Part shown: one piece after another, positions 1 to 5,311 of the stretch
Numbering within the stretch: the first letter of the stretch is position 1
Layout: each line of letters starts with the position of its first letter
NCBI GenBank assembly: GCA_017998585.1
Contig: JAGOCT010000071.1
Location: 1 to 7,884, forward strand
Reading direction: 5' to 3'
Source: Candidatus Cloacimonadota bacterium
Lineage (GTDB): Bacteria > Cloacimonadota > Cloacimonadia > Cloacimonadales > WRIO01
Length of the DNA stretch: 7,884 nucleotides
Notes under the pieces: generated by a model
What the model saw: only the letters and a program-made list of their open reading frames with translations
Databases searched by the model: none
What the model was told of the DNA's origin: nothing
Translations under genes and position numbers: made by a program

Positions 1-396
1 AACCATAGCAGGAACGCCAACCTGTTTTGCAAGCAGGATGTGTTCACGAGTCTGAGGCATTGGGCCATCAGCCGCAGATACAACAAGAATTGCACCGTCC
101 ATCTGAGCAGCACCAGTGATCATGTTTTTTACATAGTCAGCGTGGCCTGGACAGTCAACGTGTGCATAGTGACGGGATTCTGTCTGGTATTCAACGTGTG
201 CAGTAGCAATCGTGATACCTCTTTCTTTTTCTTCCGGAGCATTATCAATACTGTCGAAAGAGCGGAAAGAACCCCCGCCTTTTTTTGATAAATACAGCGT
301 AATCGCTGCAGTGAGTGTGGTCTTACCATGGTCAACGTGACCGATAGTTCCGACATTCACGTGTGGCTTGGTTCTTACAAATTTTTCCTTAGCCAT
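1..396 (-). CDS. tuf: Translation elongation factor EF-Tu, N-terminal part (cut by window edge)
   Basis: EF-Tu is the cytoplasmic GTPase that carries aminoacyl-tRNA to the ribosomal A site. The 132 residues visible are the first two thirds of the GTPase domain; the full protein is normally about 395-400 residues, so the rest lies left of the window. Visible motifs are the P-loop GHVDHGKT (residues 19-26), the switch I region with RGITI (59-63, with the Mg-coordinating Thr at 62), DCPGH (81-85, with the catalytic His at 85) and the conserved [19 protein letters not shown] stretch (90-108). The NKxD guanine-binding motif falls outside the window. The start at 396 is fixed by a consensus GGAGG six bases upstream and by the typical MAKEKF opening. 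The codons look more GC-rich than in the neighbouring genes, as expected for a very highly expressed gene. No tRNA or ribosomal protein gene lies immediately upstream. Identification is essentially certain; the taxonomic placement is not. Confidence 0.98.
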   Translation of the reverse strand, partial: MAKEKFVRTKPHVNVGTIGHVDHGKTTLTAAITLYLSKKGGGSFRSFDSIDNAPEEKERGITIATAHVEYQTESRHYAHVDCPGHADYVKNMITGAAQMDGAILVVSAADGPMPQTREHILLAKQVGVPAMV

Positions 397-402
397 TTCT
401 TT

Positions 403-407
403 CCTCC
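403..407 (-). promoter_or_regulatory. Ribosome binding site of tuf
   Basis: On the minus strand GGAGG stands six bases before the ATG at 396. It is a full consensus Shine-Dalgarno core at optimal distance and decides the start of EF-Tu. Confidence 0.9.
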
Positions 408-416
408 ATAGATCTA

Positions 417-432
417 AAGCCTATTTAGGCTT
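417..432 (-). promoter_or_regulatory. Perfect short inverted repeat in the tuf leader
   Basis: AAGCCTA and TAGGCTT are exact inverted arms of seven bases separated by only two bases, so a realistic hairpin would pair about six base pairs with a tetraloop. It lies about 20 bases upstream of the tuf start codon and just upstream of its ribosome binding site, inside the presumed 5' leader. No T-run follows it on the minus strand, so it is not a terminator for that direction. It might stabilise the mRNA or affect initiation; this is inference, and a short AT-rich dyad could also be chance. Confidence 0.4.
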
Positions 433-473
433 AATTCTTCAGCAGTTATCTTTTTTTATTCTGCCTGAATTTA

Positions 474-504
474 ACCATATTGTTACACACGGATTTCGTG
501 TCAA
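474..504 (-). promoter_or_regulatory. Candidate tuf promoter
   Basis: The minus strand has a perfect TTGACA (499-504) followed 19 bases later by TATGGT (474-479), four of six matches to TATAAT. The 19-base spacing is long. An alternative -10 box, AACAAT, lies 15 bases after the -35 box. Transcription would begin near 467 and give a leader of about 70 nt. The -35 box is solid; the -10 assignment is uncertain. Confidence 0.45.
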
Positions 505-722
505 CAATTATTTTTATTTTTTAACTTTTTCAAAAATAAGCAGATAATGTTTAGCCATTAAGACTAAGAAGTTTCCTTTGTTCTTCTTTTTTATTTCTGC
601 TTAATCAGTCACTTTCTGTTTCGCATTATCACGAAATCTAAATTTATTTTCTTATATTTCCTGACAAGTTTTATTTTATTAAGACTCAGATTATATCTAA
701 TATTATGACTAATCCATATCTC

Positions 723-1280
723 TTATCCAGGCTTTTCATAAACAAATCTTTCAATAACCTGATAATTATCTATCATAATATTTTCTGTATCTTGAAGACC
801 TTCCCATAAATCAACTGTAAGCTTGTCGCAATTACAATGATTCAGTTGATAATGACTTCTGACTATCTTGATTAGTCTTAACTCAACCGCTTTTTTAACA
901 GATAGTTGAGACAGTAGTTTATTTAAAAGAGATTGGCTGTTAGAATGATTATCCAAATTCAGTGAAAATCGTTTTATCAGAGCATGGATCATCATCAGAA
1001 AAACGGAATAAGATGAGACTCCCCGTTTTCTAAGTTTAGGATATTCCTTTTTATATCTCAGGGAATACAGGGCAAGATCCTTTTTAAAACGAGGTGTTAA
1101 CTCTTCCCAAAGTATTTTACAAAGCGCATTGATTTGAATAAGCGTCAGATTCTGTTTCTGTAAAATTCTTTCCGTTTTTTTTCTGTAAATGCATATAGTT
1201 CCGCCTGCATACCAGGCAAGACTTAAATCTCCGGCTTTCTTTGGATAATCATGTGTCATTCTTTTAAAAACTACTTTCAT
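723..1280 (-). CDS. Unrecognised basic protein, 185 residues
   Basis: I do not recognise this protein. It is probably a real gene: it starts at 1280 behind a purine-rich site (AGAGGAG, about three to five bases from the ATG), has a perfect TATAAT box upstream, and is the only long open frame in the region. It is strongly basic (32 Lys/Arg against 17 Asp/Glu). It has no signal peptide and no obvious membrane segment, although residues 88-105 (around FLMMIHALIKRF) are hydrophobic and probably an amphipathic helix. A very basic stretch, KKEYPKLRKRG (77-87), precedes that helix. Residues 115-145 look helical. Three Cys/His residues cluster at 148-151 (HCNC), with no second pair nearby to make a clear zinc site. 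The charge would suit nucleic-acid binding, but no helix-turn-helix or nuclease motif is evident. It is divergent from the restriction-like operon and upstream of tuf on the same strand, so nothing ties it functionally to either. Confidence 0.7.
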   Translation of the reverse strand: MKVVFKRMTHDYPKKAGDLSLAWYAGGTICIYRKKTERILQKQNLTLIQINALCKILWEELTPRFKKDLALYSLRYKKEYPKLRKRGVSSYSVFLMMIHALIKRFSLNLDNHSNSQSLLNKLLSQLSVKKAVELRLIKIVRSHYQLNHCNCDKLTVDLWEGLQDTENIMIDNYQVIERFVYEKPG

Positions 1281-1297
1281 ACACTCCTCTTGATAAC

Positions 1298-1326
1298 ATT
1301 ATACTCCTTTTACTTTAAAAAACAAC
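1298..1326 (-). promoter_or_regulatory. Candidate promoter of the 185-residue gene
   Basis: The minus strand has an exact TATAAT at 1298-1303. The best -35 candidate is weak: GTTGTT at 1321-1326 with a 17-base spacer, or TTGTTT with a 16-base spacer. Transcription would start near 1291, leaving a very short leader that is mostly the ribosome binding site. Confidence 0.5.
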
Positions 1327-1833
1327 TTCTTTTTCTTTTAATTCTCTTATCTATCCTGTAGAAAACTCTTTTTTTGGTTTCTCATTCCTTCCGTTACATA
1401 TCTAACAGCCCTGTGACTTTCCTGCTATTACAAGCGAAAAGGAAAGCAGAATGAAAGAGGAGAGAAAGGAGCATCCGTACAACAAGCATCCTGCTTGTAG
1501 AAAAAAAACATCAACTGGCATATAATGACCTGAAAACAAGGATTGACCCTTGGTTATTCCCCTTAATTTTAATGATATTATGCTCCACCGAAATATTTTT
1601 CCGTTTCTTTCCGTTTTTCCGTGGTTGATCAATAAAAGTGTCATCGTTGCTCATATTGTCCAGGTTAAATTTCTCATTTATTTCTGCTTACTTTTTGAAA
1701 AACTCCTCGTTTTTAAAACCAAAAAGACAAAATCAGCATTTTTGTCCGGGTAAAATATATAGAGCGTGTATCTGATGAAACGAAACACTGTTCATCCGAA
1801 ATTGTACAAAAGCATTCATAGAACAAAAAAAGC
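1327..1833. other. AT-rich spacer between divergent genes, no convincing gene
   Basis: Together with the flanking promoters this forms a gap of nearly 700 bases. Short open frames on either strand (for example 1402-1644 on the minus strand and 1550-1753 on the plus strand) lack good ribosome binding sites and have low-complexity, hydrophobic translations, so I do not call them genes. The spacer holds a perfect short hairpin (1482-1498), a ten-base imperfect tandem repeat built on TTTCCGTTT (about 1598-1622) and a weak dyad GATGAA/TTCATC (1774-1796). I find no tRNA, CRISPR repeat or insertion-sequence ends. Confidence 0.5.
1482..1498. repeat. Perfect short hairpin in the divergent intergenic region
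   Basis: ACAAGCA and TGCTTGT form a perfect seven-base-pair stem around a three-base loop (TCC). On the plus strand an A-run follows. On the minus strand the corresponding T-run precedes the stem. Neither orientation therefore has the stem-then-T-run order of a rho-independent terminator. Its role is unknown. Confidence 0.5.
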
Positions 1834-1862
1834 TTGACCAATTTAAACATATCTGTTAATTT
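1834..1862 (+). promoter_or_regulatory. Candidate promoter of the PLD-helicase/methyltransferase operon
   Basis: TTGACC (1834-1839) matches the -35 consensus in five of six bases. A 17-base spacer leads to TAATTT (1857-1862), a weak -10 box helped by an extended TGn element directly before it. Transcription would begin near 1869 and leave a leader of about 100 nt before the ATG at 1969. Other AT-rich hexamers in the region could serve, so this is only the best candidate. Confidence 0.35.
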
Positions 1863-1958
1863 TGGCATAAGTGAATAATAAACAGAATAAACAGGCAATT
1901 GAAAGATAAAAAAAGATTGTGTTTCATAACAGAAAATCAGCAAAGCCTGAGAAAATAT

Positions 1959-1963
1959 GGGAG
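1959..1963 (+). promoter_or_regulatory. Ribosome binding site that decides the PLD-helicase start
   Basis: GGGAG stands five bases before the ATG at 1969. It overlaps the upstream in-frame ATG at 1957, which itself has only a weak purine stretch (GAGAAAAT) before it. The site therefore favours 1969 as the start and a protein four residues shorter than the longest open frame. Confidence 0.65.
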
Positions 1964-1968
1964 ATCAA

Positions 1969-4900
1969 ATGCCATATACAACGATCAGAGATAACCGATC
2001 AAACGGAAAAGTGGGCGATTTCTTAAAAGAAACCATATCAGAAGATTCTTCTGTTTCTATTGTTTCGGCTTACTTTACCATATACGCATACAACCAGTTG
2101 AAAGAAAACCTCGACAAAATAAAAGATTTACGATTTTTATTTGGAGAGCCTACCTTTATCAAAGCGATGGATACCAATAAAAGTCCCAGAGAATTTAAAA
2201 TAGAAGACGACAAGCTTGTTATACCAGTTGAAAATAGACTCAGCCAAAAAAGAATTGCCAGAGAATGTGCCGACTGGATTCGTCATAAGGTGGAAATCAG
2301 ATCAATGGTTAAACCCAATTTTCTGCATGGCAAACTCTATCATATCACTCAGAAAGCCGGCATAGAAAAAGCGATAGCAGGAAGCTCCAATTTTACAGTA
2401 AATGGGCTTGGATTTGGTTTAAACAGCAATATGGAATTAAACCTCATTATCGACAGTGACAGAGAAAGAAAAGAAATACACGAGTGGTTTAATCAACTCT
2501 GGAACGGACCCTCTGATCTGATTCAGGATGTAAAAGAAGAGGTGCTTCGATATTTAAATACGCTGTATGCAGAGAATTCGCCTGAATTCATCTATCATAA
2601 AACCCTCTATCATCTTTTTGAAGAATACCTCACTGAACAAAAAAGAGGGGGCTTCTTAGATGAAAATACCGGTTTCTACAATAGTGAAGTATGGAATATG
2701 CTTTATGATTTTCAAAAAGACGGTGTAAAAGGGGCAATCAATAAAATCACAAAACACAATGGCTGTATTATTGCAGACAGTGTCGGTTTAGGTAAAACCT
2801 TTGAAGCATTGGCAGTCATTAAATATTTTGAGCTTTTAAATTACCGTGTGCTTGTACTCTGCCCTAAGAAATTATCCGGTAACTGGTCAATCTATCAGGC
2901 AAATCAAAATCATGTGTTAAATCCCTTTAAAAAAGACAGGTTTAATTACACCTTGATGTATCACACCGATTTAGGCAGAGAACGAGGCAGGTCATCAGCA
3001 AATGGTATCGATTTAGAAACTTTTAACTGGGGTGCTTTTGATTTAATCGTATTGGATGAGTCTCATAATTTCCGTGGAAACCCAATGGAAAGAACAACTG
3101 ATGAAGGTGAAATCAGATATAATCGGGCAAAATGGCTCATGGAAAAAATGATTAAGTCCGGAATAAAAACAAAAATCCTGATGCTGTCTGCGACTCCGGT
3201 AAACAATGAACTGAAAGATCTCAGAAATCAAATCTCTTACATTACTGAAGGCAAAAGCGATGCACTGCTTGATAGCTCAAAGATTGATGATATAAATCTA
3301 ACTTTAAAAAATGCTCAAACCAAATTTACCAACTGGGCAAACAGAGATAATCCTGACAAAAGCATGAAAAAACTCTTAGAAGAGCTTGATTCATCATTCT
3401 TTAAACTCCTGGATGAGCTCACAATCGCCAGATCAAGAAAGCATATTGTGAAATTCTATGATGTCGCCTCAGTTGGCAATTTCCCTAAAAGAAAAAAACC
3501 GCTCTCCTTATATCCCAATATTGATTTAACTAATCAGTTTCCTAGTTACGATAAAATTAACAAGATTATACAAGGCTACAAATTATCTGTTTATAATCCA
3601 TCCGCATTCCTTCAGGATGATAAAAAAGAAAAATATGAACGAATTGCTAACGGTCAAAATCAAAGATTTAAACAGGCTGATCGTGAAGGTTTTTTGATTG
3701 GCATGATGAAAGTGAATTATTTAAAGAGGCTGGAAAGCTCGATAGAATCATTTGAAATATCTCTAAACAGAACCTTAGCTAAGATTAACCGATTGATTGA
3801 CAAAATCGTCCATTATCAGATTCATCAGCTGTTACAAGACCAGATTGACACCGATTTATGTAATCCCGATGACGAAGATATTGAAAACAGTATGGATGAT
3901 AATGAAGACTGGCAGGTTGGTAAGAAATTAAAATTTGATTTAGCTGACTTAAAACTGGATGAGTGGCTGGAGGCTCTGGAAAAAGATAAAATTGCGCTTG
4001 AACAGCTCCACCAGGAAGCAAAAAAAGTGGATGCGTCCAAAGATGCAAAGCTGGCGACACTCAAAGAAGAAATTGAAAAAAAAGTAAGAAACCCGATCAA
4101 TCAGGAGAATAAAAAAGTACTTATTTTTACGGCATTTAGCGATACAGCAGAATATCTTTATCATAATCTTTTGAACTGGGTTAGACATCATCTGCAATTG
4201 CATATCGCACTGGTAGGCGGCTCTATCACACAGACAAGTTATGGCAGAAATGATTTTGAGAATATCCTGTTAAACTTCTCTCCAAAATCCAAAAACAGAA
4301 ATCAGCTTTTCAAAGAACAAAATCTGCCGGAAATAGATGTTTTGATTGCCACAGATTGTATCAGTGAAGGTCAAAACCTACAGGATTGTGATTATCTGAT
4401 TAACTATGATATTCACTGGAATCCGGTCAGAATTATTCAGCGATTTGGTCGTATAGATCGATTAGGCAGTCAAAATGCAAGCATTCAGTTAGTCAACTTT
4501 TGGCCAACCAGCGATCTGGATAACTATATCAATCTCAAAGAGAGAGTGGAAGCAAGGATGGCTTTAGTGGATATGACAGCAACAGGAGAAGATAATATCC
4601 TAAATACAGAACAGCTCAATGAACTGATTAGTGATGATTTAAGATTTAGAAACAAGCAACTTAAAAAGCTAAAAGAAGAAGTACTTGATTTGGAAGATAT
4701 GGAAGAAAATATCTCGCTGACGGATTTCTCTCTGAATGATTTTAGAATTGAAATTGATAAATATTTTAAGCAAAACTCAGATAAAATCAAAAACAGCCCT
4801 TTAGGTCTGTATGCAGTTGTTCCATCACCTGGAGGAGAATATGCGCATCTGACTGATAACCATGAAATCTCAGCCATAGAAAAAGAGCTGATTAAACCAG

Positions 4901-5301
4901 GCCTGATTTTCTGTCTCAGTCACAAAACAGAGTTCAATGGGTTAAAAAAATTAAATCCGCTATACCCTCATTTTCTGGTTTACATCAAGGAAGACGGAAC
5001 TGTTCAGTACAATTACACCCATGCTAAATATATATTAGATATCTACCGCACGCTTTGTCAGAATAAAAACACCCCCTATCAGACATTATGCGATTTATTT
5101 AATCAGAAAACTGAAGATTCTGAGAATATGAACGAATATACCCACTTACTCAGTAAAACAGTTGAGAGCATTACCCGATTATTTACCAGACGAGAAAGAA
5201 ACCAGCTTCAAACAAACAGAAGAGCAGTCATTACCTCTGCGTTAAGAGAAGTAAGCAGAAATGATGATTTTGAATTAGTCACCTGGCTGATTATATTGTA
5301 A
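1969..5301 (+). CDS. PLD-nuclease / SNF2-family DNA translocase fusion (restriction-type helicase)
   Basis: About 1110 residues, numbered from 1969; an in-frame ATG at 1957 would add four. Residues 1-170 resemble a phospholipase D-type nuclease: H120-x-K122, then GSSNFT (138-143) and the trailing N152/E156 pattern. There is one HxK motif only, so the active site would need a dimer, as in BfiI-type PLD nucleases. Residues 240-430 form motor lobe 1: a Q-motif-like DFQ (247-249), Walker A GLGKT (273-277), DESH (363-366) and LSATP (406-410). A charged, partly coiled-coil insertion fills about 440-714. Lobe 2 follows: KVLIFTAF (716-723), TDCISEGQN (795-803) and QRFGRIDRLG (824-833). The C-terminal 250 residues are a helicase-associated region without a motif I can name. 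The motor is complete and should hydrolyse ATP on duplex DNA. The gene lies 10 bases before an adenine methyltransferase gene, which points to restriction or phage defence. A repair helicase is less likely. The domain calls are firm; the biological role is inferred. Confidence 0.9.
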   Translation: MPYTTIRDNRSNGKVGDFLKETISEDSSVSIVSAYFTIYAYNQLKENLDKIKDLRFLFGEPTFIKAMDTNKSPREFKIEDDKLVIPVENRLSQKRIARECADWIRHKVEIRSMVKPNFLHGKLYHITQKAGIEKAIAGSSNFTVNGLGFGLNSNMELNLIIDSDRERKEIHEWFNQLWNGPSDLIQDVKEEVLRYLNTLYAENSPEFIYHKTLYHLFEEYLTEQKRGGFLDENTGFYNSEVWNMLYDFQKDGVKGAINKITKHNGCIIADSVGLGKTFEALAVIKYFELLNYRVLVLCPKKLSGNWSIYQANQNHVLNPFKKDRFNYTLMYHTDLGRERGRSSANGIDLETFNWGAFDLIVLDESHNFRGNPMERTTDEGEIRYNRAKWLMEKMIKSGIKTKILMLSATPVNNELKDLRNQISYITEGKSDALLDSSKIDDINLTLKNAQTKFTNWANRDNPDKSMKKLLEELDSSFFKLLDELTIARSRKHIVKFYDVASVGNFPKRKKPLSLYPNIDLTNQFPSYDKINKIIQGYKLSVYNPSAFLQDDKKEKYERIANGQNQRFKQADREGFLIGMMKVNYLKRLESSIESFEISLNRTLAKINRLIDKIVHYQIHQLLQDQIDTDLCNPDDEDIENSMDDNEDWQVGKKLKFDLADLKLDEWLEALEKDKIALEQLHQEAKKVDASKDAKLATLKEEIEKKVRNPINQENKKVLIFTAFSDTAEYLYHNLLNWVRHHLQLHIALVGGSITQTSYGRNDFENILLNFSPKSKNRNQLFKEQNLPEIDVLIATDCISEGQNLQDCDYLINYDIHWNPVRIIQRFGRIDRLGSQNASIQLVNFWPTSDLDNYINLKERVEARMALVDMTATGEDNILNTEQLNELISDDLRFRNKQLKKLKEEVLDLEDMEENISLTDFSLNDFRIEIDKYFKQNSDKIKNSPLGLYAVVPSPGGEYAHLTDNHEISAIEKELIKPGLIFCLSHKTEFNGLKKLNPLYPHFLVYIKEDGTVQYNYTHAKYILDIYRTLCQNKNTPYQTLCDLFNQKTEDSENMNEYTHLLSKTVESITRLFTRRERNQLQTNRRAVITSALREVSRNDDFELVTWLIIL

Positions 5302-5305
5302 AGGA
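5301..5305 (+). promoter_or_regulatory. Ribosome binding site of the methyltransferase, overlapping the upstream stop
   Basis: AAGGA begins on the last base of the TAA stop of the PLD-helicase gene and stands six bases before the ATG at 5312. The overlap indicates one mRNA and probable translational coupling of the two proteins. Confidence 0.8.
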
Positions 5306-5311
5306 CACAAA

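Larger units (their letters stand above)
397..722. other. Intergenic region between the 185-residue gene and tuf
   Basis: No gene or tRNA is visible in these 326 bases. The segment next to tuf holds the ribosome binding site, leader hairpin and promoter described separately. The rest (about 510-722) is strongly AT-rich with T-runs on the plus strand. I see no convincing rho-independent terminator for the minus-strand gene that ends at 723, so read-through into the tuf leader is possible. Confidence 0.6.

Noticed and set aside
537..603. Inverted repeat TAAGCAGA / TCTGCTTA, considered as a structured RNA or terminator
   Set aside because: The arms are eight bases with a loop of 51 bases, no T-run follows, and there is no supporting internal pairing.
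557..690. Near-identical 13-base direct repeats ATTAAGACT(A/C)AGA at 557 and 678, considered as insertion-site duplications
   Set aside because: They are short and AT-rich, with no mobile element between them. A pair like this is plausible by chance in this composition.
1482..1510. Hairpin with adjacent homopolymer run, considered as a rho-independent terminator
   Set aside because: The order is wrong on both strands: A-run after the stem on plus, T-run before the stem on minus. No called gene ends next to it.
1598..1622. TTTCCGTTT repeated about every ten bases, considered as regulatory iterons
   Set aside because: There are only two and a half imperfect copies in a pyrimidine-rich tract, too few to distinguish from low-complexity sequence.
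1402..1644. Open frame of 80 codons on the minus strand in the divergent spacer
   Set aside because: It has no convincing ribosome binding site, a skewed hydrophobic composition and no recognisable motif, and it overlaps the hairpin at 1482-1498.
3785..4203. Several minus-strand open frames opposite the helicase insertion, including a serine-rich one
   Set aside because: These are antisense shadows of the Lys/Glu/Asp-rich coding sequence of the PLD-helicase; none has its own convincing start signals.
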